From Cetobacterium ceti (GTDB lineage: Bacteria; Fusobacteriota; Fusobacteriia; Fusobacteriales; Fusobacteriaceae), in assembly GCF_900167275.1 (NCBI RefSeq), contig NZ_FUWX01000007.1:1-64000 (forward strand): 64,000 nt of DNA. Direction: 5' to 3'. Each line of letters starts with the position of its first letter. The first letter of the stretch is position 1. The notes under the pieces are model-generated. The model searched no databases. It was not told the DNA's origin and worked only from the letters and a program-made list of their open reading frames with translations. Shown here in pieces: positions 52,223 through 60,630 of this stretch. The translations under genes were made by a program, and so were the position numbers.

Positions 52223-52293
52223 GTCAAGAGAAAAATACAGAAAGAGTTGTAAATACCTTAAAATAGAACAAATTAGAAGTTGGGGGAGAAAAA

Positions 52294-53031
52294 ATGAAAA
52301 GGAAAAGAGAGGATTTTTATGAGGATGATTTTTATGAGGATGAGGAGGAATTAGATTTAATAGATTTACTTCACACTCTCCTTAGAAGATGGAAATTAAT
52401 AACCCTTGTGGGAATTCCTATTTTTATTGGGGGAATAATCTTTGCCTTTACAAGACCTACTGTTTACCAAGGGGAGATTACTCTTATGGTTTCTAGTGGG
52501 AGAAACTATTCTGTCACATCTATAGATGGAAGTGAGCTTTCTACAAATCAAAAGCTAGTTACCACCTATGCTGAGGTGGCTAAAAGTAGACTTCTTATGA
52601 AAAGGTTAATAGAAAAATATGACCTTGGGGGAACTCCAGATGGGTTAGGGAAACTAATTGAAGTAAACCCAGTTGATGATACGGAATTAATTAGAATTAC
52701 ATATAAAAACAAAGATCCAGAAATGGCAGCTGCTGTTACCAATGAAATTGGAAGTGAGTTTATAAATAGAATTAGAGAGATTATGAACTTTCAAAATTTA
52801 AAAGTTGTGGAAAGGGCTGAAGTTCCAGATAAACCACTACCTAAGAAAAGAGGGTTAATACTGGCTATATCCTTTGTGTTAGGGGGAATAGTAGGAGTAT
52901 TTGTAGGGTTCCTAGTGGAGTTTTTCCATAGTAAATTAAGAAAACCTAGGGATATTGAAAATATACTAGAGTGTCCAATGTTAGGAATGGTTCCAGAATT
53001 TAACCTAAATGAAGAAGGAGAGGAGAAGTAG
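52294..53031 (+). CDS. Capsule chain-length/kinase activator (Wzd/CpsC/YwqC-like)
   Basis: This 245-residue protein has helix 1 near residue 36 (LITLVGIPIFIGGIIFAF), an extracytoplasmic Wzz domain, a proline-containing PDKPLPKKRG segment, helix 2 (LILAISFVLGGIVGVFVGF) and a cytoplasmic tail. This is the form of Gram-positive CpsC/CapA/YwqC, the partner of a separate tyrosine kinase. The N-terminus is strikingly acidic, with the repeat EDFYEDDFYEDEEELD, and shares DLIDLL...LLRRWK with the other two Wzz-like proteins. It is the first gene of the capsule operon. Confidence 0.87.
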   Translation: MKRKREDFYEDDFYEDEEELDLIDLLHTLLRRWKLITLVGIPIFIGGIIFAFTRPTVYQGEITLMVSSGRNYSVTSIDGSELSTNQKLVTTYAEVAKSRLLMKRLIEKYDLGGTPDGLGKLIEVNPVDDTELIRITYKNKDPEMAAAVTNEIGSEFINRIREIMNFQNLKVVERAEVPDKPLPKKRGLILAISFVLGGIVGVFVGFLVEFFHSKLRKPRDIENILECPMLGMVPEFNLNEEGEEK

Positions 53032-53858
53032 TGGAGTTAAAGAGCAAAAGAAGGGTATTTTTTAAGGAGAAGGCAAACCATGAAATTTCTGAATCCCTTA
53101 GGGTAATAAGAACTAACCTTCACTTTTTAGATGAAAAGGAAAGGGGAAGAACAATTCTTGTTACAAGCTCAACACCTAGGGAGGGAAAGAGCTTTATAGC
53201 TGCAAATTATGCTATGAGTATTGCTATTACAGGGAAAAAGGTACTTTTAATAGATTGTGATATTCGTAGACCTAGGGCCCATGAATCCTTTGGAAAAAAG
53301 GTGGAAAAGGGGTTAGAATCTATTCTTTTAGGAGAGAAAAACTCTAGAGACGTTATTTTAAAAGAGGTTGAGAAAAACCTAGATGTACTTCCTACAAAAT
53401 ATATAAAATCCAATGTAACCGAGCTTTTCCTAGGGGATAGGATGAAAAGGGTTATTGAAGAGTTAAGGGATGAGTATAACACCATAGTTTTAGATACACC
53501 ACCTTTGGTTGTGGCTTCAGATGGGGCAATACTTTCAAAATATTGTGATGGAGTTGTATTTGTGGTTTCCTATGACCAAGTGTCTAAAAGTGAGCTAGAG
53601 TTTAGTAAGAAAATGCTAGATAACGCTGGGGCAAACCTATATGGATTTGTTGTGAATAGGGTGGAGAAAAATGGATTCTCCTATGGAAACTACTGTTACT
53701 ATAACAATAACTATACTTACTATAAGGATTACTACTTAGATGAGGAGAGGGGACAATCTAGAAGTAAACCTAAAAGTAAGATGGAGAAATATATGGAAAA
53801 ACTGAAAAAGGCCTATAGAAGGGAGCTTTCAGGAAACCAGAAGGGGAAAAAGTATTGA
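53031..53858 (+). CDS. Bacterial tyrosine kinase (Wze/CpsD/YwqD-like)
   Basis: This 275-residue BY-kinase is soluble and separate from the membrane activator, as in Firmicutes; proteobacterial Wzc fuses both. Walker A SSTPREGKS (45-53), Walker A' LLIDCDIRRP (72-81) and Walker B IVLDTPP (152-158) are present. The C-terminal tail is Tyr-rich (NYCYYNNNYTYYKDYY), the autophosphorylation cluster. It controls polymerisation with the CpsC-like partner and is reversed by the next gene. The start is GTG 53031, overlapping the previous stop, with AGGAGAAG before it. Confidence 0.92.
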   Translation: MELKSKRRVFFKEKANHEISESLRVIRTNLHFLDEKERGRTILVTSSTPREGKSFIAANYAMSIAITGKKVLLIDCDIRRPRAHESFGKKVEKGLESILLGEKNSRDVILKEVEKNLDVLPTKYIKSNVTELFLGDRMKRVIEELRDEYNTIVLDTPPLVVASDGAILSKYCDGVVFVVSYDQVSKSELEFSKKMLDNAGANLYGFVVNRVEKNGFSYGNYCYYNNNYTYYKDYYLDEERGQSRSKPKSKMEKYMEKLKKAYRRELSGNQKGKKY

Positions 53859-54622
53859 TAGATATTCACTGTCATATACTTCAAGAGATAGATGATGGAA
53901 GCACATCTATTGAAGAGAGCTTAGAGCTTTTAAAAGGTGGGGAAAAATTAGGATTTAAAACCTTTGTTTTAACAGCTCACTATCACAGGGAAAGGGGATA
54001 TTTCTGTGAGGGGTATAATGAAAAATTTCAAAGGTTAAGGGAAAGAGTTTTAGAGGAAGGGCTAAATATTGAGCTTTTAAGGGGAAGCGAAATATTTTTA
54101 GATGAGAATTACAGGGAGATATTAGAAACATTTAAATGGGAAAGTATAGATGGAAGTAAAAATATTTTAGTAGAAGTATCTCCCTTAGAAATACCAGAGG
54201 TAACTTTAAAAAAAATAGAAGTTATTGTAAAAAGGGGATATGTTCCAATTTTAGCTCACTGTGAAAGATATATTAACTTTAAACTAAGGGATTATAGAGC
54301 TATAAAAAAACTAGGAGGGTATCTTCAAGTAAATATTGGCTCTATGGGGAAAAAGAAAAGCCTTATAAAGGAGCTTATAAAGTATGAGTTAATAGATTTT
54401 TTAGGTAGTGATGTTCATAGAATAAGGGGAAGAAATTATGAACTTCAAAGGGAGTTAAAAATCTTTAGAAAACTTATGGGAAGGGATTATTTTAATAGGG
54501 TTACCTTAAAAAAGGAGAAAAGGGATGAAGAAAAAGAGTCTAGTCTTATTGAGTGGTTTATTAATATGTGGAAGGGTCTATTCAGAAGAGATAGGCTTAG
54601 GGGAAATATTGAATCGAGCTGA
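53855..54622 (+). CDS. PHP-type protein-tyrosine phosphatase (Wzh/CpsB/YwqE)
   Basis: This 255-residue metal-dependent phosphatase of the PHP fold has DIHCHILQEIDDGS (residues 3-16), LTAHYHRE, AHCERY and FLGSDVHRI with the metal-binding His/Asp set. It dephosphorylates the kinase tail, a Gram-positive mechanism; Gram-negatives usually carry the low-molecular-weight Wzb. TTG 53855 starts inside the kinase stop. The last 32 codons overlap the following tolC-like gene by 98 bases, so the phosphatase tail is encoded by the signal-peptide sequence read in another frame. Confidence 0.9.
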   Translation: MIDIHCHILQEIDDGSTSIEESLELLKGGEKLGFKTFVLTAHYHRERGYFCEGYNEKFQRLRERVLEEGLNIELLRGSEIFLDENYREILETFKWESIDGSKNILVEVSPLEIPEVTLKKIEVIVKRGYVPILAHCERYINFKLRDYRAIKKLGGYLQVNIGSMGKKKSLIKELIKYELIDFLGSDVHRIRGRNYELQRELKIFRKLMGRDYFNRVTLKKEKRDEEKESSLIEWFINMWKGLFRRDRLRGNIESS

Positions 54623-55763
54623 AAGTAGTAATGGAGAGGTAAAAATTAGTGAACTAAATACTCTAATAAAAAATAAGGGTAAAAATAAAGCCTTAAAGAA
54701 TTTAATTTTACCTCCTGTGAATTTTTCAACTGAAGAGGATTGGGAAATTGTTAAGGATGAAGGGGTGGGATTCAAGGAAGTAGAGGCCTATATACCAATA
54801 TTTCAAGGAGGGAAGGTATATAATGCCTATGAAAAATCTAAGGTAGAGTATAACTTAGGAGTAAAAGAGGAGAGATTAAGTATTTTTAAAGCTCAAGAAG
54901 AGGCTGTGGGAAAATACTTTGATACTCTTAACTATAAAGAGCAATTTAAAATTACAAAGGGAGCCATTGAGGCTTTAAATAAACAGAAAAATAGGTTGGA
55001 AGGGTTATATAAAACTGGGAAATTAGTACCCAAGTCTGAGGTTTTAAAGTTAGAGGCTGATATTGAAAATAATAGGGCCATAAATATGGAGAATTTTCAA
55101 AAGGAAAAAAATAGTTTAGAGACTCTATATCAAATACTAAATTATCCATTAGATTCAAAAATAGAGTTAAAGGATTTTAATGGGGAGGAGTATTTAAAAA
55201 GTTTAGGAACCATTGAAAAACCAGGGGAATATCCAGAGAAAACTACCCTAGGAGTTAGGGAGGAGTTAAAGGTAAAAAGTGCTGAGTATGATGTGAAAAT
55301 AGCCAAGGGAGATTTATATCCAACTCTTTATGTAAAACCTAGTCATAAGTTTAAGGAGAAAATTGGAGACAAGCTTCATACGGTAAATGAGGGAGTGGTT
55401 GAGGTTGGATTCCGTTATATTTTTGAATGGGGTGGAACTTTAGATACCATTAAACAAAGGGAGTATGCCCTAGATCAAGCTAAGATTAGATATTCTAATA
55501 ATATTAAGGGAATATCTTTGGATATGAGAAATAAATATAGGGAAATAGAAGCCCTTTATGGACAGAGCTTAGCTAGTAAAAAAAGGGTGGACCTTTTAAG
55601 TGAAAACTTAGAAATAGATAACCTTCGTTATGACAATGAACTTATAACAACCTTTGACTATTTAAACTCTGTAAATGAGCTTAGAAAGGCTAAGGAAAAC
55701 TACTATAAGGTTCAAAGGGCTTTAGTTCTTACAATAATTGAATATAAAAATCTATATAGGTAG
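54525..55763 (+). CDS. TolC-like outer-membrane channel protein
   Basis: This 412-residue protein has a Sec signal peptide (MKKKSLVLLSGLLICGRVYS, cleaved before EE) and the OEP family pattern of long amphipathic helices with duplication: FIFQGGKVY-type motif PIFQGGKVYNAYEKSK and, later, IFEWGGTLDTIKQREYALDQAK. It should trimerise to a channel in the outer membrane and a tunnel in the periplasm. AAAGGAG precedes the ATG, confirming the long overlap with the phosphatase gene. It is followed by an adaptor and an FtsX-type permease; no Wza is found. Confidence 0.85.
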   Translation: MKKKSLVLLSGLLICGRVYSEEIGLGEILNRAESSNGEVKISELNTLIKNKGKNKALKNLILPPVNFSTEEDWEIVKDEGVGFKEVEAYIPIFQGGKVYNAYEKSKVEYNLGVKEERLSIFKAQEEAVGKYFDTLNYKEQFKITKGAIEALNKQKNRLEGLYKTGKLVPKSEVLKLEADIENNRAINMENFQKEKNSLETLYQILNYPLDSKIELKDFNGEEYLKSLGTIEKPGEYPEKTTLGVREELKVKSAEYDVKIAKGDLYPTLYVKPSHKFKEKIGDKLHTVNEGVVEVGFRYIFEWGGTLDTIKQREYALDQAKIRYSNNIKGISLDMRNKYREIEALYGQSLASKKRVDLLSENLEIDNLRYDNELITTFDYLNSVNELRKAKENYYKVQRALVLTIIEYKNLYR

Positions 55764-55771
55764 GAGGAGAG

Positions 55772-57100
55772 ATGAAAAAGGTTGTTTTAGGTACTGGAAT
55801 TATGGCCCTCTTACTTATGGGGATGGTTCTAGGTGGAGGAAAGGAACTTATTGGAGGAAAACCTATTAGGGTAGAAAAGGTGGAAAGGAAAAACCTTGGT
55901 GAAATGGGAGTTTTCGGGGGAATTGTTGCTCCTGGAGATGTGGTACCTGTTTATATAGAAGCCCCTGCTCTAATAGAGAGCATTTCTGCTAGGGAAGGGC
56001 AAATTGTAAAACCTGGGGATAAACTTATGGTTTTTAGTCAGAAAAGTGTAATTGAAAATGACAGGGAGCTTAAGGCCAATGAGCTAGATATAAAGGATAC
56101 TGAACTTCGTATAGTAGACTTAAACTCTGGAAGTTTGAAACTAGAGCTAGATAATAGATTACTAGAGATTAAAAATCTAGAGGAAAAAATTAGGGGATAT
56201 AATAGAAAATTACCTGTATTAGGGGAAGAGGTAAAAACCTTTAAATCTAAGGCTAAGGCTTATATGGAGCTTTTATCTAAGGATGGAGTATCTACCACTG
56301 AGGCTAATCATGCCATGACCGATGCCAATAAAAAAGAGGTGGAACTAGAAGATTTAAGAACTGAGTTAGAACTTGCTAGACAAAAGTATGAGCTTATGGT
56401 TATAAGTTATGAAAGTTTAAAAAGAGAGTTAAATATCAATGAGGCTCAACTTAAATCTCAATATGAAAAATTAAAACTTACAAATGAGATTTTAACTAGG
56501 AGGGAGGAGCAACTTAAAAAACCTCTAGAAGCTCCAATTTCAGGGGTTATTACCAAGGTAGATGTAAAGGAGGGTTCTCTTACCCAAGGGGGGGAGAGAC
56601 TTCTTGCCATATCTCCTATGGGGGAAAGTATAGTAAAGGTAGAAGTTCCCTTATATGAGGCATCTACCATTAAAATTGGAGATAAGGCTAGGGTAATTTC
56701 TTGGGATATGGATGGGGAGAAAAGTTATCTAGGGGAGGTAATAGAGGTATCCTCAGTGGCCCAGGAAAGTGAGCTAAATCCAGGGAAAAATAATAAGGTA
56801 ATAAGTGGAGAAATAAGGATTATAGGGGAAAATAAACTAAATCCAGGATTTTTAGTGGATGTGGAAATTAGGGGAAAAGATAGGGGAAGTCTTCTTTTGG
56901 TAAACTCCTTTTCTGTAATAGATGAGGATGGAAAGAACTATGTCTATGTAATAGAAAAGGGAAAGGCTATTAAAACCCTTGTAAATATTGGAGCAAAAAC
57001 AGGAAGTGCCTATGAGGTTTTAAACCTACCTGAAGGAAGCGAAATTGCTTTAAATCCCTTTAAAGTTTCTAACGGGGAAAGGGTAAAGGTAATTAGATAA
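55772..57100 (+). CDS. Periplasmic adaptor (membrane fusion protein, MacA/HlyD-like)
   Basis: This 442-residue protein has an N-terminal anchor helix (VVLGTGIMALLLMGMVLGGG), a lipoyl/barrel-sandwich half IEAPALIESISAREGQIVKPGD, a coiled-coil hairpin (about 105-245), the second half LEAPISGVITKVDVKEG, and a beta-barrel (IKIGDKARVISWDMDG). It would link the TolC-like channel with the permease downstream. The protein is more like MacA than RND adaptors. The gene is 8 bases after tolC and overlaps the permease by a base. Confidence 0.87.
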   Translation: MKKVVLGTGIMALLLMGMVLGGGKELIGGKPIRVEKVERKNLGEMGVFGGIVAPGDVVPVYIEAPALIESISAREGQIVKPGDKLMVFSQKSVIENDRELKANELDIKDTELRIVDLNSGSLKLELDNRLLEIKNLEEKIRGYNRKLPVLGEEVKTFKSKAKAYMELLSKDGVSTTEANHAMTDANKKEVELEDLRTELELARQKYELMVISYESLKRELNINEAQLKSQYEKLKLTNEILTRREEQLKKPLEAPISGVITKVDVKEGSLTQGGERLLAISPMGESIVKVEVPLYEASTIKIGDKARVISWDMDGEKSYLGEVIEVSSVAQESELNPGKNNKVISGEIRIIGENKLNPGFLVDVEIRGKDRGSLLLVNSFSVIDEDGKNYVYVIEKGKAIKTLVNIGAKTGSAYEVLNLPEGSEIALNPFKVSNGERVKVIR

Positions 57101-58161
57101 TGGAACTTTGGATGGGGGTAAAACTTCTTCTAGGAAATAGAAAAAGGGGAATATTTTCTCTTTTGGGAATAACTGGGGCGGTAATGGGGATTATTATGAC
57201 CTTAAGTTTAGGAAGAGGGGGAAGGGAGATGATAGACTCTGACCTTTTGGCCATGGGAGAAAATAGGATTTTAATAGGGGGAAGTACTTTAACTAGTAGA
57301 GATTTACAAATGGTTGAAGCTATGGACTTTGTAGAGTATGGAATGTTTCCTGAAAGTAGGGTGACCATAGGGGAGTATGTTTTTATAGGGTATCCCAAAA
57401 GGGCACTTTTAAAAAAAGGATTAAAAAATTTAAGATTAAATGAGGTAATAATTGATAAAAACCAAATGGATAATAAACCAGGGGAAAGGTTATCCATAGG
57501 GGGTAGAACATATACAGTAGGGGGAACCTATGGGGAGAGAAATCCTCTAGAGACCATGAGAGGGGGAAAAAGACTTATGGTATCTATGGAAACCTTAAAT
57601 AGAAATTTTGGAAGGGGAAACTATAAAAGTATGGTTATAGCCTTTCCACGGGGGGAAAATTCACAGGAGTATATACCTATAATAATCAATCAACTATCAA
57701 GAACTAGAGGGGTAAATGATAGGATTGAAATTTTAGAGACTCCAGAAATTTATAAATCTGTGGAAAGGGTGAGGGTACTTGTAAATAGGGTGCTACTTAC
57801 CATTTCTTTTATAGGATTTGGGATTGGAACCTTTTCTGTGGTGAATTTAATAGGTAGCTCTGTTAAAAGTAATATGAGCACCATGGGGATATTAAAGAGC
57901 ATGGGAATGGAAAGGAAAAGAATAGTTAGGATATTTTTTTATGAGGGACTTATGGTGGTTGTACTAGGAAGTTTAATAGGGGGTATTTTAGGAGTTTTAG
58001 GAAGCTATTTAGGGGGAAGAATAGTGGGAATAGAACCTAAATTTAACTTTTTAGAGATAATACTAGGAATAGGGTTAGGAATGGGAGTATCCCTAGGACT
58101 TGGCCTAAGGCCAGGAATAAAGGGAAGTAAAATAGATGTAATAGACGCACTAAAGGGGTGA
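57100..58161 (+). CDS. FtsX/MacB-type ABC permease without ATPase domain
   Basis: This 353-residue protein has the four-helix FtsX plan: helix 1 at 18-36 (GIFSLLGITGAVMGIIMTL), an extracytoplasmic MacB_PCD domain (40-220), then three C-terminal helices (VLLTISFIGFGIGTFSVVNLI, GLMVVVLGSLIGGILGVLG, FLEIILGIGLGMGVSLGLG) and a coupling-type segment KSMGMERKRIVRIFF. MacB fuses an N-terminal ATPase; here none is fused and no ABC ATPase gene lies nearby. It either borrows an ATPase from elsewhere or works without one. Confidence 0.87.
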   Translation: MELWMGVKLLLGNRKRGIFSLLGITGAVMGIIMTLSLGRGGREMIDSDLLAMGENRILIGGSTLTSRDLQMVEAMDFVEYGMFPESRVTIGEYVFIGYPKRALLKKGLKNLRLNEVIIDKNQMDNKPGERLSIGGRTYTVGGTYGERNPLETMRGGKRLMVSMETLNRNFGRGNYKSMVIAFPRGENSQEYIPIIINQLSRTRGVNDRIEILETPEIYKSVERVRVLVNRVLLTISFIGFGIGTFSVVNLIGSSVKSNMSTMGILKSMGMERKRIVRIFFYEGLMVVVLGSLIGGILGVLGSYLGGRIVGIEPKFNFLEIILGIGLGMGVSLGLGLRPGIKGSKIDVIDALKG

Positions 58162-58168
58162 GATTAAG

Positions 58169-59527
58169 ATGAAACATGAATATAAAAGATATGTGATGGG
58201 TCTTCTAATGGTAATGTTTCAATATGTAATTTTTAGAGTATATGGGTTCTTTTTCAATATGAGTGTAGAAATGGAAAATATATCATTTTTAATATACATA
58301 TTCTTATTTTTAAAGGAGGATATATATTCATTTAAAACTTGTTTAATTTGGGAAGAGTTAAGAAGAGAGACCAAATGTTATTTGGAGTTTATGGTGATTA
58401 TAGGGGTAATAAGCCACTATATATATGGAATAGAAAATATAGGAATTTATATGGGTCTAGGAACCATAGTATATTTTTACAGTATTTTTTTAGGAATAAC
58501 AATAAGGATGATATTTCATAACTATATGAAAACTAATGTTGTTATTGTTGGTGTGGGGGATACGGCAAAAAAAGTTTCAGATATAATGTCCTACAATTTA
58601 TATCCCATGTATAACCTATTAGGATTTATAGATATAAATAAAGAGGAGAATAAAAAAATTGAATCAGAAAGGATTTTAGGAGATAGGGAGGAGCTTGTAA
58701 AACTAGCCGATAAGGAGATGATACATGAGGTCCTAGTAGCTATTCCAGAACTTTCAGATTTAGATATTAATATGTTTTTAGAAAATATTTATTCTAAGGT
58801 AAAAAAAATAAAGATGATACCTAAGATAAATAACTCTTTTACTGTGAGTTTAGAAACAGAGGACTATGAAAATATGCTTATGTTGACTAATAAGAATTTA
58901 AACTCAAGTTTGAAAAGAGCCATAGTTAAAAGAATAGAGGATGTTATTTTTGGAGTTTTAGGTTGTTTATTACTAATACCTCTTAGTGTAGTTATATATT
59001 TTAAAACAGATAAAAAAGAGAGAGCCAAGGGAATATTTTTTACTCAAGATAGAGTTGGAAAAAATGGGAAAAAAATAAAAATATATAAGTATAGGTCAAT
59101 GGTAACAGGGGCAGATGATATTTTAAAGAAATTATTAAATGAAAATGAGGAGTTAAAAGAGGAGTATAGGAAAAATAAGAAATTAAAAAATGACCCTAGA
59201 ATTACAAAAATAGGTGAATTTTTAAGAAAAACATCTTTAGATGAGTTTCCTCAGTTTGTAAATGTTTTAAGAGGAGAGATGAGTTTTGTAGGGCCAAGGC
59301 CATATTTATTTGATGAGATTGAGGATATGGGAAAATCCTATGAAAAGATAATAGAGAGAAAACCTGGAATTACAGGGATGTGGCAAACCCATGGAAGAAG
59401 TGATACGGATTTTGAGGAGAGACTTCTTTTAGATGAGTATTACTATAGAAACTGGAGTCTATGGCTAGATATAGTAATAATAATAAAAACTGTATTAAAT
59501 GTTGTTAAGAAAAGAGGAGCATACTAA
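58169..59527 (+). CDS. Polyprenyl glycosylphosphotransferase (WbaP/WcaJ-like)
   Basis: This 452-residue protein has an N-terminal membrane part (about four to five helices, 8-115), a CoA-binding-like domain with IVGVGDTAKKVSDIM, and a C-terminal PGT core: FTQDRVGKNGKKIKIYKYRSM, KTSLDEFPQFVNVLRGEMSFVGPRP and KPGITGMWQTHGRS. It transfers hexose-1-phosphate, usually Gal-1-P or Glc-1-P, to undecaprenyl phosphate. It is the long type, in contrast to the short one at 16544, and starts a second repeat unit, the capsule. Confidence 0.92.
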   Translation: MKHEYKRYVMGLLMVMFQYVIFRVYGFFFNMSVEMENISFLIYIFLFLKEDIYSFKTCLIWEELRRETKCYLEFMVIIGVISHYIYGIENIGIYMGLGTIVYFYSIFLGITIRMIFHNYMKTNVVIVGVGDTAKKVSDIMSYNLYPMYNLLGFIDINKEENKKIESERILGDREELVKLADKEMIHEVLVAIPELSDLDINMFLENIYSKVKKIKMIPKINNSFTVSLETEDYENMLMLTNKNLNSSLKRAIVKRIEDVIFGVLGCLLLIPLSVVIYFKTDKKERAKGIFFTQDRVGKNGKKIKIYKYRSMVTGADDILKKLLNENEELKEEYRKNKKLKNDPRITKIGEFLRKTSLDEFPQFVNVLRGEMSFVGPRPYLFDEIEDMGKSYEKIIERKPGITGMWQTHGRSDTDFEERLLLDEYYYRNWSLWLDIVIIIKTVLNVVKKRGAY

Positions 59528-60630
59528 TGGAAAAAGAGATTTTACATGTTGTAGAAAGTTTTGGTGGTGGAGTATACGACTTTATAGTTTCCTTAGTAAA
59601 TGAGTTGCCAGAATTTAAACATACAATCTTATATGGGAAAAGAGAAAATTTTAAGAAAAATTTGGAAGAAGATTTTAAGAATAATATTAATTTTATTCTT
59701 TGGGAAAATGCTCATAGAGAAATTAATTTAAAAAAGGATTTTCTAGCAGGAAAAGAATTATATAAAATTTTATCTAAAAAAAATTATGACAAAATACATT
59801 TACACTCTTCAAAAGCTGGATTTATAGGTAGAGTAGTTGGGAAATTAAAAAATCAAACTAATAAAATTATATATACTACCCATGGAATTTCTTTTCTTAG
59901 AAAAGATGTCTCTAAAATAAAAAACAATTTATTTATTGTGCTAGAAAAATTAGGAATGTATTTAGGTGGAGAAGTAATAGCTTGTTCAAAATCTGAAGCA
60001 GATTTTATGATTGAAAAGGGCATAAAGAAAACAAAATATATTTTTAATGGAATTAATATTTTAGATATAAAGGATATAAAAGATAAAGAAAAAAAAGATG
60101 AAATTACTATAGTTACTATTGGAAGAATAACAGAGGCCAAAAATCCAAAGTTATTTAATAAAATAGCAAAAAAGTTTATAGAGAATAAAAAGATAAAATT
60201 TAAATGGATTGGAGATGGGGAGTTAAGGGAAGAATTAAATAGTCCTAATATAAAAATAACAGGTTGGAAAGAAAAAAGAGAAGTCATAGAGGAAGCAAAA
60301 GAGGGAGATATTTATCTATCTACATCTTTATGGGAAGGATTACCTTTATCAGTATTAGAAGGGATGTCTTTAAAACTGCCTGTTATTTTATCAAATTGCG
60401 TTGGAAATATAGATCTAGTAAAAAATAATCAAAATGGATATATTTTTTCAGGATGTGATGAGGGAGTTAGAGCTATAAGAAGTCTATTAGGTGAGGATTT
60501 AAAAGTAAAAGGAAGCGAATCAAGAAGAATAGTTGAAAAATTATCTGTAGATAATATGAAAAAAGAATATAGGAAATATTATTTATATGAAAATAAAGGA
60601 ATGGAGAATTATGAAATTAGCAATAGTTAA
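59527..60630 (+). CDS. Glycosyltransferase family 4
   Basis: This 367-residue GT-B enzyme has HVVESFGGGVYDFIVSLVNEL at the N-terminus, HLHSSKAGFIGRVVGKL and TTHGISFLR, then TIGRITEAKNPKLF, WIGDGELREEL and the donor motif LWEGLPLSVLEGM (EX7E). The opening resembles CapM/WcfS-like transferases acting early in capsule repeat units. It starts at the TAATG overlap with the priming transferase, so it may add the second sugar. Donor unknown. Confidence 0.88.
   Translation: MEKEILHVVESFGGGVYDFIVSLVNELPEFKHTILYGKRENFKKNLEEDFKNNINFILWENAHREINLKKDFLAGKELYKILSKKNYDKIHLHSSKAGFIGRVVGKLKNQTNKIIYTTHGISFLRKDVSKIKNNLFIVLEKLGMYLGGEVIACSKSEADFMIEKGIKKTKYIFNGINILDIKDIKDKEKKDEITIVTIGRITEAKNPKLFNKIAKKFIENKKIKFKWIGDGELREELNSPNIKITGWKEKREVIEEAKEGDIYLSTSLWEGLPLSVLEGMSLKLPVILSNCVGNIDLVKNNQNGYIFSGCDEGVRAIRSLLGEDLKVKGSESRRIVEKLSVDNMKKEYRKYYLYENKGMENYEISNS

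Noticed and set aside
54525-54622. Frameshift between phosphatase and TolC-like gene
   Set aside because: Both frames are intact with their own signals; treated as a genuine overlap, though an error cannot be excluded.
59853-60287. 144-codon minus-strand frame, and similar ones at 25327-25740, 57093-57497, 7829-8155 and 50008-50349
   Set aside because: Each lies opposite a + strand gene with clear conserved motifs; no ribosome site or known domain on the minus strand.
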